Shown here piece after piece: positions 52,554 to 62,472 of a DNA stretch of 64,000 bases. Under the pieces are notes generated by a model. It was not told where the DNA came from, ran no database searches, and saw only the letters and a list, made by a program, of their open reading frames with translations. The position numbers and the translations under genes are program-made. The stretch spans positions 20,237 to 84,236 of the forward strand of contig JAKAEC010000004.1 of NCBI GenBank assembly GCA_021818425.1, read 5' to 3'. The DNA is from Pseudomonadota bacterium. Lineage in GTDB: Bacteria; Pseudomonadota; Alphaproteobacteria; Acetobacterales; Acetobacteraceae. The first letter of the stretch is position 1, and each line of letters begins with the position of its first letter.

Positions 52554-54019
52554 CACATACCGCCATCGGACCAAGTACGGCCATCACGCTCGATGAGCGC
52601 TATCGCAGCGCTAGGCCCCCAGGTGCCAGCCGTATAGGGCTTGGGCGGCTCGGGGGATTGGCTCCAGGATTCCAAAATGGGGTCGATCCAGGCCCAGGCT
52701 GCCTCCACCTCATCGCGCCGCATAAACAGGGTCTGGTTGCCGCGCACCACGTCCAGCATCAACCGCTCGTATGCATCCGGATTGCGGACATTGAAGCTGG
52801 AAGCAAAACTCATATCTAGCGGCACTGGGCGCAGGCGCATGCCGCCCGGACCGGGATCCTTGATCATCAGCCAGAGCTTCACACCCTCATCCGGCTGCAA
52901 GCGGATCACCAGTCGGTTAGGTTGGATTGGCCCTGTTTCTGGCCCGAACATCGAATGCGGCACGGGCCGGAAGGTGATGACGATTTCCGAAACACGTTCC
53001 GCCAGTCGCTTGCCGGTGCGCAAGTAGAACGGCACGCCCGCCCAGCGCCAGTTTTCGATTTCCACTTTCAGCGCCACGAACGTTTCCGTCTGACTTTCCT
53101 TCGCGCCCAATTCCTCAAGGTAGCCCGGTACTGGCCCGCCGGCAGATGCACCCGCACGGTACTGGCCACGGACCCAGTTGGGCGCCGTCATTGGCTTCAA
53201 GGCGCGCAGCACTTTTAGCTTTTCGTCACGCACCGCGTCGGCACTGAGCTGCCCGGGAGGTTCCATGGCCACCAGACATAGAAGCTGGAGCATATGGTTC
53301 TGCACCATGTCTCTGAGCGCGCCCGCCGTGTCATAGTACCCCGCCCGGCCTTCCACACCGAGCGATTCGGCCACCGTGATCTGCACATGGTCGATATGGG
53401 CGGCGTTCCATAATGGTTCAAACAGGCCGTTAGCAAAGCGCAGAGCCATTAAGTTCTGCACAGTTTCCTTGCCAAGATAATGGTCGATGCGATAGACGCG
53501 GTCTTCGGGAAAAACTTGGCTGATCGCCTCGTTCACCTCATGGGCAGTTTCGCCGTCCTTGCCGACCGGCTTCTCCACCACCACCCGCGCATTGCCCTGC
53601 GCCAGATTAAACCGGCCCAGGCGCTCACAGATCGGCCCATAAAACGCTGGCCCCGTGGCGAAGTAGAACACGATGGCACGGTCTTTGAACGGAGCTAGCT
53701 CCCGCGCTAAGTCTTCCCAGCCAGAATCACTCGTGGCATCTGCAGCAACGTAATGCAGCCGCTTGACGAACCGCTTTGCAACAATGGCGGGCCGTTCATT
53801 CTGCGGCACATGTTCTTCCACCGCCGCCATGGCCTGAGCGACGAATTGTTCCCGGCTAAGCTTCGCTCGTGAAACGCCGATGATCTCCGCCGCTTCAGGC
53901 ACTTGGTCGGCGGCGTCGCGCTGGAACATCGCGGGGATGAGCTTGCGCCGGGAAAGATCCCCCGTGGCCCCAAAGACCACGAGAACGAAAGGCTCGACGA
54001 GGATCACACGGCTCATCAT
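52553..54019 (-). CDS. zwf: Glucose-6-phosphate 1-dehydrogenase
   Basis: Zwf oxidises glucose 6-phosphate and makes NADPH, the entry to the Entner-Doudoroff and pentose phosphate routes. The NADP-binding part is LVVFGATGDLSRRKLIPAM and the active site RIDHYLGKETVQNLMALRFAN. The ATG at 54019 (MMSRVILVEP) has AGGAG upstream and gives 488 residues; the track start at 54154 adds an unlikely arginine-rich extension. It is the first gene of zwf-pgl-edd-eda. Confidence 0.96.
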   Translation of the reverse strand: MMSRVILVEPFVLVVFGATGDLSRRKLIPAMFQRDAADQVPEAAEIIGVSRAKLSREQFVAQAMAAVEEHVPQNERPAIVAKRFVKRLHYVAADATSDSGWEDLARELAPFKDRAIVFYFATGPAFYGPICERLGRFNLAQGNARVVVEKPVGKDGETAHEVNEAISQVFPEDRVYRIDHYLGKETVQNLMALRFANGLFEPLWNAAHIDHVQITVAESLGVEGRAGYYDTAGALRDMVQNHMLQLLCLVAMEPPGQLSADAVRDEKLKVLRALKPMTAPNWVRGQYRAGASAGGPVPGYLEELGAKESQTETFVALKVEIENWRWAGVPFYLRTGKRLAERVSEIVITFRPVPHSMFGPETGPIQPNRLVIRLQPDEGVKLWLMIKDPGPGGMRLRPVPLDMSFASSFNVRNPDAYERLMLDVVRGNQTLFMRRDEVEAAWAWIDPILESWSQSPEPPKPYTAGTWGPSAAIALIERDGRTWSDGGM

Positions 54020-54563
54020 TTGTACTCCTTCAGGAAGCGAACGCGCCGAGCCTCCCACATATCTGGATATTGAAATCATCGCCCTAGAGAGCGGTGGAAG
54101 CAACCCTCGCGCGCGTGCCGCCGCATGGCGCACAGGGTTGAAATCCATTTCCATTATATACGGGACTCAGGAGCTGAGCGAGTTTTACAAGACAGCGCGA
54201 TGGAATTGTTTCTGGCGGGTACACGGCTGGAGATGCCCTGAATGAATAACGGCGGTCTCAGACGCCGGGTGCCCAGCCAACCCAGCATAAATAATGGCTC
54301 AGTTTGGCGAATGTGGATGAAATCTGGCCCTTCTCGATTTATCCCGACATTTCCCGATAAGCGGAAATATTGAAGGAACGGCCGCTTCCGGACGTTGAAG
54401 GGATACCACCGGTGGCGCTTATGCTGACGGGCCGGGCATGGCGCTCGCTGCACAGGGCGCATCACGGGAGGGAAAAGATAGAGACAGTCGGATTTTAAGG
54501 TTTCCTTAGAGTTTTGATCAGTCGGCGGCATGCGTATTTGTGCACGCCGCCAGCCTGATTTTT
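54020..54563. other. Non-coding region upstream of zwf
   Basis: The 544 bases hold the zwf promoter but no supportable gene. Two short symmetric sites stand out: ATTTCC-N8-GGAAAT (54349-54368) and the 10-bp palindrome CCACCGGTGG (54406-54415). Either could be an operator; neither matches a site I know. Confidence 0.4.
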
Positions 54564-56150
54564 TTAGAACGCCAAATTCGTCGCCTGCATCACGAGCGGC
54601 AGGGCGCGGATTTTTTCCAGCACCGCTTCAGGTGTTTCGCCATCGGTGGAGACAAGGCAGATGGCGTCCCCACCCTCTGCCGAGCGGCCGAGATGGAACG
54701 TGGCTATGTTGACACCCGCATCCGCCAAGGTGGTGCCGAAGCGACCGATGAAGCCCGGCTTATCCTTGTTGGTCACGTATAGCATGTACGGGGCGAAATC
54801 CGCCTCTACCTTGATACCTTTTATTTCCACCAGGCGCGGCTTGCCACTGCCGATGAGCGTACCCGCCACGGCGCGCGTACCCTTCTCAGTGGTGACCGAG
54901 ATGCGTACCAGCGTCTGGTAATCTCCCGTACGATCACTGGTGGCTTCCGCCACCTCTATGCCATGATCGCGCGCCAAAATTGGGGCATTGACCATGTTCA
55001 CACCTTCCATCACCGGGCCGAGCAAGCCGGCTAGGGCGGTGGCGTTCAGTGGGCGGTGGTTCAAACCGGAAACGGCACCTTCGTACTCAACTAGGATGCG
55101 CTGAATACTACCATCCTGCGCGCGGGTCAGCTGCCCGGCGAAGGAACCCAACAAACGGCATAGCTCCATATAGGGGCGCAGGCGCGGCGCTTCCTCGGCG
55201 GTAACGCTAGGCATATTCAGCGCGTTGGTCACGGATCCAGTAAGCAGGAAGTCGGAAATTTGCTCCGCCACCTGCAGCGCCACATTCTCCTGCGCTTCTG
55301 TGGTGGAAGCCCCCAAGTGTGGAGTGCAGACCACATTCTCCAACTCGAACAGCTTGTTCTCCTTGGCTGGCTCCACCTCGAACACGTCCAAAGCCGCTCC
55401 GGCGACATGACCTGACTTCAGCGCATCGTACAAGGCCGCCTCGTCCACAAGGCCGCCACGGGCGCAGTTGATGATGCGAACACCCTTCTTCATCTTCGCG
55501 ATCGCGTCGGCAGAGATAATGTTGCGGGTCGCCTCGATCAGAGGCGTATGCAGGGTGACAAAATCCGCCTTCGCAAAGATGGTGTCTAGATCGGCCTTTT
55601 CTACACCCAGCTCGATGGCGCGCGCCTCGGTGAGGAACGGATCATAGGCGAGCACCTTCATCTTTAGCCCAACCGCACGATCTGCCACGATAGAGCCGAT
55701 ATTGCCGCAGCCTATCAGGCCGAGGATCTTGCCCGTGAGCTCCACGCCCATGAAACGGTTTTTCTCCCATTTGCCGGCCTTGGTCGAGGCAGTGGCCTCC
55801 GGCAGTTGGCGGGCAAGCGCAAACATCATCGCAATCGCGTGCTCTGCAGTGGTGATGGCATTGCCGTTGGGGGTGTTCATCACGACGACACCACGCGAGG
55901 TGGCGGATCTCACGTCCACATTGTCTACCCCGATGCCGGCGCGGCCAACGACCTTCAAGTTGGTCGCCACATCCAGCACCTCCTTCGTCACCTTGGTGGC
56001 GGAGCGGATGGCAAGACCATCATACTGACTAACAATCTCACGCAGCTCGGCTGGGGTGAGGCCGGTTTTCACGTCTACCTCAACGCCACGGTTTTTGAAA
56101 ATTTCGATGGCGGCTGGCGACAATTTATCGCTAATCAAAACCTTGACCAT
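54564..56150 (-). CDS. serA: D-3-phosphoglycerate dehydrogenase
   Basis: SerA starts serine synthesis from 3-phosphoglycerate. The NAD-binding motif is ILGLIGCGNIGSIVADRA; the catalytic region includes VRIINCARGGLVDEAAL and VCTPHLGASTTEAQENVA. The 528-residue length indicates the long form with an intervening domain (about residues 320-450) and a C-terminal ACT domain (LYVTNKDKPGFIGRFGTTLADAGVNI), which usually gives serine feedback control. It lies 101 bases downstream of serC on the same strand. Confidence 0.97.
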   Translation of the reverse strand: MVKVLISDKLSPAAIEIFKNRGVEVDVKTGLTPAELREIVSQYDGLAIRSATKVTKEVLDVATNLKVVGRAGIGVDNVDVRSATSRGVVVMNTPNGNAITTAEHAIAMMFALARQLPEATASTKAGKWEKNRFMGVELTGKILGLIGCGNIGSIVADRAVGLKMKVLAYDPFLTEARAIELGVEKADLDTIFAKADFVTLHTPLIEATRNIISADAIAKMKKGVRIINCARGGLVDEAALYDALKSGHVAGAALDVFEVEPAKENKLFELENVVCTPHLGASTTEAQENVALQVAEQISDFLLTGSVTNALNMPSVTAEEAPRLRPYMELCRLLGSFAGQLTRAQDGSIQRILVEYEGAVSGLNHRPLNATALAGLLGPVMEGVNMVNAPILARDHGIEVAEATSDRTGDYQTLVRISVTTEKGTRAVAGTLIGSGKPRLVEIKGIKVEADFAPYMLYVTNKDKPGFIGRFGTTLADAGVNIATFHLGRSAEGGDAICLVSTDGETPEAVLEKIRALPLVMQATNLAF

Positions 56151-56251
56151 GTCCGAGAATTCCTCTGAAGGACTCGCAGCTATTTAAAAAACTGCATCAA
56201 TAAATTTTGGAAGTTTGGGATTGGGGCACGCCATTGGCAACGCCCCTGCTT

Positions 56252-57421
56252 TCAGGTTCGAGCTATTGTATCGATAGCGTAATCGATCCAGGGCAGCAGA
56301 GCCTGGATGTCGGACGTCTCAACGGTGGCACCGCCCCAAATGCGCAGGCCAGCAGGCGCATCGCGATACGCACCGGCGTCCAGGGCCACGTTCTCCTGTT
56401 CTAGCAGTGCGGCAACCGCCTTGGCGGCCTTGGCTTGACCCTCGGCATCCAAAGCCTTGAACCAGGGTGCCGTGATGACGAGGCATATGGAAGTGCAGGA
56501 GCGAGTTTCCACTGCCTCGGCCAAAAAGCGCACGCGTTCATTGCTCTCAACCCAATCGGCAACTGCCTTCAAATTCGCTTCAGAGCGGGCGATAAGACCT
56601 TTCAAGCCGCCAATACTCTTTGCCCAGCGCAGGCCATCCAGGGCGTCTTCCACACAGAGCATGGAGGTAGTGTTGATCGTCTCGCCGACAAAAATACCCT
56701 CTGTCAGTTTGCCCTTGGATGTGAGACGAAAAATCTTCGGCAGCGGCCAAGCAGGGGTGTAGGTGAGTAAGCGCTCTACAGCGCGCGGAGAGAGAGCAAG
56801 CATGCCATGCCCGGCCTCGCCGCCCAGCACCTTCTGCCAGGACCAAGTGACGACATCCAACTTGTCCCATGGCAGATCCATCGCAAAGGCGGCCGACGTG
56901 CTGTCCGCAATAACAAGGCCCTCACGATCGGCGGGGATGAAATCGCCGTTTGGGAAGCGCACGCCGGAGGTGGTGCCGTTCCAAGCCAGAACCACGTCAT
57001 GACTGAAATTGATCTGCGTCACATCCGGAAGTTGGCCATAATCAGCCTGAATCACGCGGGCCTTTTCCAACTTGAGCTGGTTGACAACGTCTATCGCCCA
57101 AGCTTCGGAGAAGCTCTCATGCGCCAGCACGTCCACAGGCCGCGCTCCCAACAGCGACCAGAGGGCCATTTCTACCGCACCCGTATCGGAAGCAGGAACG
57201 ATGCCGAGCCGCCAGCCTTCCGGCATGCCGAGGACTTGCTTGGAGAGAGCGATGACCTCGGCAATGCGCGCTTTCGGCTCCTTGGCGCGATGCGAGCGGC
57301 CCAACAGCGCGCCCTGAAGTGCTGCGAGCGAAAAACCGGGACGCTTGGTGCAAGGGCCGGACGAGAAATTGGGATTCTGCGGACGCAGCGCAGGCTTGGC
57401 GGCTGGAGAAAAATCTGCCAT
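56252..57421 (-). CDS. serC: Phosphoserine aminotransferase
   Basis: SerC transaminates 3-phosphohydroxypyruvate, the step after SerA. The 389-residue protein is the alphaproteobacterial/archaeal-like form, with [18 protein letters not shown] at the N-terminus, [16 protein letters not shown] for the cofactor phosphate, [18 protein letters not shown] and [15 protein letters not shown] with the PLP lysine. The start has a GGGAGAG ribosome-binding site. A GC-rich hairpin lies in its leader, and a divergent Lrp-type regulator starts 152 bases away. Confidence 0.96.
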   Translation of the reverse strand: MADFSPAAKPALRPQNPNFSSGPCTKRPGFSLAALQGALLGRSHRAKEPKARIAEVIALSKQVLGMPEGWRLGIVPASDTGAVEMALWSLLGARPVDVLAHESFSEAWAIDVVNQLKLEKARVIQADYGQLPDVTQINFSHDVVLAWNGTTSGVRFPNGDFIPADREGLVIADSTSAAFAMDLPWDKLDVVTWSWQKVLGGEAGHGMLALSPRAVERLLTYTPAWPLPKIFRLTSKGKLTEGIFVGETINTTSMLCVEDALDGLRWAKSIGGLKGLIARSEANLKAVADWVESNERVRFLAEAVETRSCTSICLVITAPWFKALDAEGQAKAAKAVAALLEQENVALDAGAYRDAPAGLRIWGGATVETSDIQALLPWIDYAIDTIART

Positions 57422-57447
57422 AAAAACTCTCCCTTACAGAAGAAAAG

Positions 57448-57465
57448 CGCCCCGGTGGGGGGGCG
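57448..57465 (-). promoter_or_regulatory. GC-rich hairpin in the serC leader
   Basis: A 6-bp stem (CGCCCC / GGGGCG, 6-base loop) is followed on the minus strand by CTTTTCTT, about 10 bases before the serC ribosome-binding site. It resembles a weak terminator or attenuator in the leader. No leader peptide was recognised. Confidence 0.4.
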
Positions 57466-57573
57466 TGACCCGAGGAGGCCCATACTGCGTTTTTGTTGCC
57501 GCCGCAAGAGCTTTCTGCCGCGACCCACTACCCGCCTTTTGTACCACCGATTTTTAGAAAGCCCGCCCCGACC

Positions 57574-58029
57574 ATGATTGAGCTGGACCACATCGACCGT
57601 TCCATACTGCGCCTGCTGGCGGCGGATGCCTCGCTCTCGCTCAACGATATCGCAGAAAAGGTAGGACTGACTGCGACACCATGTTGGAAACGCATCAAGC
57701 GCATGGAGGAAAGCGGCATCATCAAAGGCCGGGTGGCAGTTCTAGACGCGGACAAGCTGGGGCTGCCAGTTTCAGTGTTCGTTTCGGTGGAAACCAGCGA
57801 CCATTCTGCCGCTTGGCTCGGCAAATTCCACGAGGCGGTGAAAAACACGCCGGAGATCGTAGGCGCGTGGCGGATGAGCGGGGACGTGGATTATCTGCTG
57901 CACGTGGTCGTTCCGGATATCGCGGCATATGACTCATTCTATCGCAAGCTGATCGAGATGGTACCGCTACGAAATGTGTCTTCTAGATTCGCCATGGAGA
58001 GGATGAAGGACGGGGCGCTACCTATTTAG
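57574..58029 (+). CDS. Lrp/AsnC-family transcriptional regulator
   Basis: The 151-residue protein starts MIELDHIDRSILRLLAADAS and carries the AsnC-type helix-turn-helix (LNDIAEKVGLTATPCWKRIKR), then an effector-binding RAM domain with DVDYLLHVVVPDIAAYDSFY. Such regulators respond to amino acids. It is transcribed divergently from serC, so control of serine synthesis is a reasonable guess but not shown. The ATG at 57574 is chosen because the earlier TTG-type start adds a non-homologous extension. Confidence 0.92.
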   Translation: MIELDHIDRSILRLLAADASLSLNDIAEKVGLTATPCWKRIKRMEESGIIKGRVAVLDADKLGLPVSVFVSVETSDHSAAWLGKFHEAVKNTPEIVGAWRMSGDVDYLLHVVVPDIAAYDSFYRKLIEMVPLRNVSSRFAMERMKDGALPI

Positions 58030-58120
58030 AAGCAAACTGAGGCAAATGGACGATCGCGTTTCAGTTCGCGGGCCAGCAGTTAAAACTCAAACCTGACCTA
58101 CATTATTCAATCTTTGAATA

Positions 58121-58965
58121 CCAAGGTCAAAACCTAATAAATCTATTGCTATCTCCTTGACCTGGCGATTCGCTACGCCAAATTTTGGAGGGCGCATGCG
58201 GCAGACTTTATTTTGGCTGCGTGACGAGAAATGGGCGAAGATTAAACCACTTTTACCCACTGATGTTTGCGGCAAAGCGTGTTGATAACCGGAAGGTGCA
58301 GAGCGGCATTTTACATGCGCTGAAAAGCGGCTGCCGTTGGCACCATTGTCCGCCGGACTATGGCCCTCCGACAACAATCTACAATCGATTTGCGCGTTGG
58401 CCTGAGCGCGGGGGCTGGGAACGATTGTTTCAGGAACTTGCCCGGCGTGGCTGCTCGACTGGCATGCAACTGATTGATTCCACTCATACTAAGGCGCGCC
58501 GTTCGGCGCCGACAAGAAACGGGCAGCGAAGCCAAGCGACTGGTCGGTCGCAAGACGGCCGCAACACGAAAAACCACGCAATCGCAGGTGCTAAAGGACG
58601 TCTCCTTTCCCTCACGTTGATGGGCGGCTAGGCGCACGACTTGCCCGACCGCCAAACCGTTGATCAAAACAACCAAGGCGGCCAAGGAATTCTTCGCCGA
58701 CGAAGGCTATGATAGCGCCGAATTGCGGAAGGCTTTGAAAATGCACGGCAGCAAAACGGTCATTCCAAACAAGGCCAATCGAAAGAAGCGATTCAGATTC
58801 AGTAAAAAGACAAACCCGAAGCGTAACACAATCGAAGACACCTTCTGCCGCCTAAAAGATTTCAGGCGCATCGCAGCACGATACAATCGGCTCACCGCAA
58901 AATTCGCCGCTTCAATCTATCGTGTCGCCGCAGTCGTGTGGCGGATATTATGAGTCTAGGCCATA
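58121..58965 (+). mobile_element. Degenerate IS5-family insertion sequence
   Basis: The body encodes a broken IS5-family (IS427/IS1031-like) transposase. Poorly conserved, partly matching ends can be aligned by eye (5' near 58121-58143, 3' near 58943-58965), agreeing at about half of 23 positions, so the borders are tentative. No target duplication could be defined. The element separates the Lrp-type regulator from an AT-rich island before polA. Confidence 0.65.
58196..58953 (+). pseudogene. IS5-family transposase pseudogene
   Basis: The start MRQTLFWLRDEKWAKIKPLL is followed by a frameshift near 58275; the next frame reads DNRKVQSGILHALKSGCRW, PPDYGPPTTIYNRFARW and GAKGRLLSLTLMGG, then a TAG where a glutamate is expected, and a second frameshift near 58650 into EFFADEGYDSAELRKALK, NPKRNTIEDTFCRLKDFRR and VAAVVWRIL. 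DDE-type residues are scattered over three frames. At least two frameshifts and one nonsense codon mean it cannot make transposase. Confidence 0.88.
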
Positions 58966-59466
58966 AATAAGACTTTGCTTTATTCTGAAGAAATTGAGTA
59001 GGAACGCATCACACAAGATGACGTCCGACCAAGAGCAATATCGTTGAAGGAAACTAGAAAGTTTAAATACCTACGCATTAGTCAAAAACTTATTTTTAAT
59101 ACATCACGATCTAAGCTAAAAAACGATATCGTATCATTTTTGATATTATAAAATTGATCATTTAATGCAGCAGCATCCCTTTTCTCAAACTCAAAAACTC
59201 GACAACATACCTATAGTACCTCAACATAACCAGAACAATCGTCTAAATTCTTGAAGCAATATTTCCTCATACCGCCGCCATTTCCAAAACACTATTGGCA
59301 AATGTCTTTCCGAAAGCCAGGAAGTTGGTCGTTTCCAAAATTCAAATTCGTCGTCTACCAGTAATACACGAATGTGAAATCAAAATTCTGCAAAAACCCG
59401 TTGCTAAAAAACACTAAGTTCAAGCAATTAGCAACTGATCGTCTTAAAATCTATTGCCCCGCGGCG
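58966..59466. other. AT-rich island between IS remnant and polA
   Basis: These 500 bases are strikingly AT-rich compared with the rest of the window and contain no supportable gene on either strand. A perfect 10-bp palindrome, ACGATATCGT, lies at 59123-59132. The composition suggests imported or decaying DNA next to the IS. No terminator for polA was recognised. Confidence 0.6.
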
Positions 59467-62172
59467 TTAGTGCGCCTCCCCCCAGTTTTTTCCAATTCCT
59501 GTTTCGACTACCAAAGGCACTGACAATGTCACCGCGTTCTGCATCACCTCCTGTGCCAACTTAGCGACCTTTCTTGTTTCGTTGTCCGGCGCTTCGAAAA
59601 GCAATTCATCATGCACCTGCAGCAGAAGCTTCGCTGAAAGCCCTGCTTCTCTCAATGCCTTTGGCAATTTTACCATCGCGCGCTTTATGATATCCGCAGC
59701 ACCACCCTGCAGCGGGGCATTGATGGCCTGGCGTTCGGCATAAGCACGCACAGCAGGAACTTTGTCTTTGATACGCGGCACCCAGCAACGGCGGCCGAAG
59801 GGCGTTAGCACAAAGCCATACGTACGGGCCTGCTCCTTCTTGCTGTTCATATAGGCACGGATTTCAGGGTAGCGTTTGAAGTAGGCGTCAATATAGCCCT
59901 TCGCCTCAGCTGCGGAAATTCCAAGCTGACGTGCGAGACCAAAGGCAGAGATCCCGTAGATAATACCAAAATTAATCGCTTTTGCTCGTCGGCGGGTGGC
60001 ACTATCCATGTCCTTCATCGGCACGCCGAATACCTCGGAGGCCGTGCGCGCATGGATATCCTCGCCCTTCTCAAAACTCTGCTTCAACGCCGGAATATCC
60101 GCCACATGCGCCAAAAGCCGCAGCTCGATCTGCGAATAATCCGCCGAGATCAAGCTATACCCAGACGCCGAAATGAAAGCTTTGCGAATCCGCCCACCTT
60201 CCTCGGTTCTGATGGGAATATTCTGCAAATTCGGGTCGGTCGAAGAAATCCGGCCGGTGGTGGTCGCCGCCATTTGGAAGTTGGTATGCACACGTCCGGT
60301 TTTAGCATCTATCTGTCCGACCAACGCGTCGGCATACGTGGATTTTAGCTTAGAAAGCTGGCGCCAATCCATCACCCGCGCTGCAATCTCCGCCCCTTGT
60401 TCGGCCAGCCCTTCCAGCACCGAGCTATCCGTACCCCAGGCTCCGGACTTATTCTTCTTGCCTCCCGGGAGCTTCATTTCCTCAAACAGTACCTCACCTA
60501 GTTGCTTGGGGCTACCAACATTGAATTCGTGGCCCGCGAGCGTGTGAATCTGTTTCTCGAACTCGCCCATGCGGCGCTCGAACTCAGCGGACATGGCGGA
60601 AAGATCATCCCTATCCACTAGCACGCCCTCCTCTTCCATCCCCGCCAAAACGGGGATGAGTTTTTTCTCGAGCAACTCATAGAGGGCGAGGGATTTATGC
60701 ACGCGTAAAGCGGGCTTGAGATGCCCCCAGAGGCGGAGCACTACATCCGCCGCCTCGCCCGCCAGCGCGGCGGCTTTTTCTACCGGCACCCCTACGAAAG
60801 TCAGCCGGTTGCGGCCGACGCCAGTCACGTCATCGATGGATGTCGCGCCATGGGAGAGATGCACACGTGCCAAGGTAGCGAGGTCCTGCGCAAAGTTTCC
60901 TGCATCCTGTGCGTAGGAGACAAGCATGACATCATCCAATGGCGCCACGGTCTTCAGCCCGGCCCGGTGCAGGACTTCCAGCGAGAATTTCGCGTCGTGG
61001 AAGATTTTCAGTACCGAAGCATCGGTGAGGAGCGTATTCAACGCCTCTTCAGCCTCTGCCCATCGCATTTGTGGCTCGGCATCCAGCATCGCCTGATGCT
61101 TCAGGGGCAGATAGCCCCCCTGTCCTGCCACGACCGCCAGCCCCAACCCGACCAAGTTGCCATGCAGGCCCGAGGGGTCGTCCGTTTGCACGGAGAGGGC
61201 GAGTAGCCCGGTTTCCCGCGCCTTGGCGGCGATGGCCTGCAGATCGGCGAGCTTATATATGGGCGCGTAGGGACCGAAGGGGACACTGCTGTGCTCGACC
61301 TCCAATTTTTGTTCCGTGGCACCTCCCTCAAGGCCAAGGCGGTGGCGGATGGAACGGAAATTATTCTCAACCAAAAAGGCGCGCAGTACCGCCGCATCCC
61401 ATGCTTTCACTTCCAGCTCGTCCACCGGCACTGGCAGTGGCGCGTCTTCGCGCAGCGTAACGAGTTGCTTGGAAATGCGTGCAGACTCTGCGTGTTCAAT
61501 AAGCGCATCCCGGCGCTTGGAAGGCTTCATGGAAGGCGCCGCCTCTAGCACCTTTTCCAGCGTGCCATATTCATTGATGAGCGCGGCCGCGCCCTTGGGG
61601 CCGATGCCGGGCACTCCTGGCACGTTATCCACCGAGTCGCCGATAAGAGCCTGAACCTCGATCACCTTGTCCGGCGTCACGCCGAATTTCGTCTCCACCT
61701 CGGCCTGGCCGATGGGCGTGTTCTTCATCGGGTCTAACATTTCCACGCCTGGGCGCAGTAGCTGCATTAGATCCTTGTCGGAGGAAACAATAATGACTTC
61801 TCCCCCATCCTCGATAGCTCGGTTTGTATAGGCGGCGATGAGATCGTCGGCCTCCCAATCCTCAAGCTCAATGGAAGGCACACCGAAGGCTCTCGTCGCC
61901 TCGCGGATGAGCGCGAATTGCGGCACCAGCTCTGGTGGCGGAGGCGGCCGATGGGCCTTGTATTGGTTATAGATGCGGTCTCGGAACGTTTTACGTCCAG
62001 CATCAAAGATCACCGCCAAGTGGGTGCCAGTATGGTCCTTCAACAACCGCGCCAGCATGTTGCAGAAACCGAACACTGCATTCACGTGTACGCCATCCGC
62101 GCGCTGCATGTCAGGGATCGCGTGGAAGGCCCGGAAGATGAACCCCGAGCCGTCGACCAGGACGAGCTTCAA
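59467..62172 (-). CDS. polA: DNA polymerase I
   Basis: PolA fills gaps and removes RNA primers. The start is taken as TTG at 62172, which yields MKLVLVDGSGFIFRAFHA and overlaps the upstream gene's stop (TTGA); no usable ATG exists before the conserved N-terminus. The 901 residues include the 5' nuclease (GDSVDNVPGVPGIGPKGA), a DnaQ-like middle domain, and the polymerase with motif A (LISADYSQIELRLLAH), B (RRRAKAINFGIIYGISAFG) and C (LLQVHDELLFE). In the middle domain the DxE pair of proofreading enzymes is replaced (ALSVQT), so 3'-5' editing is probably lost. Confidence 0.95.
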   Translation of the reverse strand: MKLVLVDGSGFIFRAFHAIPDMQRADGVHVNAVFGFCNMLARLLKDHTGTHLAVIFDAGRKTFRDRIYNQYKAHRPPPPPELVPQFALIREATRAFGVPSIELEDWEADDLIAAYTNRAIEDGGEVIIVSSDKDLMQLLRPGVEMLDPMKNTPIGQAEVETKFGVTPDKVIEVQALIGDSVDNVPGVPGIGPKGAAALINEYGTLEKVLEAAPSMKPSKRRDALIEHAESARISKQLVTLREDAPLPVPVDELEVKAWDAAVLRAFLVENNFRSIRHRLGLEGGATEQKLEVEHSSVPFGPYAPIYKLADLQAIAAKARETGLLALSVQTDDPSGLHGNLVGLGLAVVAGQGGYLPLKHQAMLDAEPQMRWAEAEEALNTLLTDASVLKIFHDAKFSLEVLHRAGLKTVAPLDDVMLVSYAQDAGNFAQDLATLARVHLSHGATSIDDVTGVGRNRLTFVGVPVEKAAALAGEAADVVLRLWGHLKPALRVHKSLALYELLEKKLIPVLAGMEEEGVLVDRDDLSAMSAEFERRMGEFEKQIHTLAGHEFNVGSPKQLGEVLFEEMKLPGGKKNKSGAWGTDSSVLEGLAEQGAEIAARVMDWRQLSKLKSTYADALVGQIDAKTGRVHTNFQMAATTTGRISSTDPNLQNIPIRTEEGGRIRKAFISASGYSLISADYSQIELRLLAHVADIPALKQSFEKGEDIHARTASEVFGVPMKDMDSATRRRAKAINFGIIYGISAFGLARQLGISAAEAKGYIDAYFKRYPEIRAYMNSKKEQARTYGFVLTPFGRRCWVPRIKDKVPAVRAYAERQAINAPLQGGAADIIKRAMVKLPKALREAGLSAKLLLQVHDELLFEAPDNETRKVAKLAQEVMQNAVTLSVPLVVETGIGKNWGEAH

Positions 62173-62363
62173 TGCGTCTCGTCCGCGCCGTCGCCGTCCA
62201 GGATGAAAATGCGGGAACAATAGGGGCAGGCGACTTGCCCGTCTGGAATACGCAAGTAAACCTTGGGATGACCGAGCGGCCCCACACCGCCGTCGCAGGA
62301 GACGGAGCGGGTTTTTACATGAATGATCTCGGAATGATTGATCGAATCCGTCTGTACGCTCAT
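62169..62363 (-). CDS. Small zinc-finger protein (zf-CHCC type)
   Basis: The 64-residue protein MSVQTDSINHSEIIHVKTRS has the cysteine/histidine pattern CDGGVGPLGHPKVYLRI and ACPYCSR of the CHCC zinc-finger family, which includes a mitochondrial complex I subunit. Its bacterial function is not established. The ATG at 62363 is preferred over the track start, which lies close to trxA. Its stop overlaps the polA TTG start. Confidence 0.85.
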   Translation of the reverse strand: MSVQTDSINHSEIIHVKTRSVSCDGGVGPLGHPKVYLRIPDGQVACPYCSRIFILDGDGADETH

Positions 62364-62472
62364 GGGGGCCTTTCTCCGCTGTAAAGCTTTAACCGCCCCC
62401 CTCTTAGCTTCATTCTGCGCCGTACCCAAGCGTCCCCACCCAAGGCACTGCTCGCACGCAGCCAACAGCATG

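Noticed and set aside
54154-54531. 125-residue minus-strand ORF upstream of zwf
   Set aside because: Its composition is unlike a protein of this genome, it has no recognisable domain, and it covers the expected promoter region.
59123-59132. Palindrome ACGATATCGT as an operator or origin element
   Set aside because: It is a single short site in AT-rich DNA, with no repeats or DnaA-box cluster nearby; chance is sufficient explanation.
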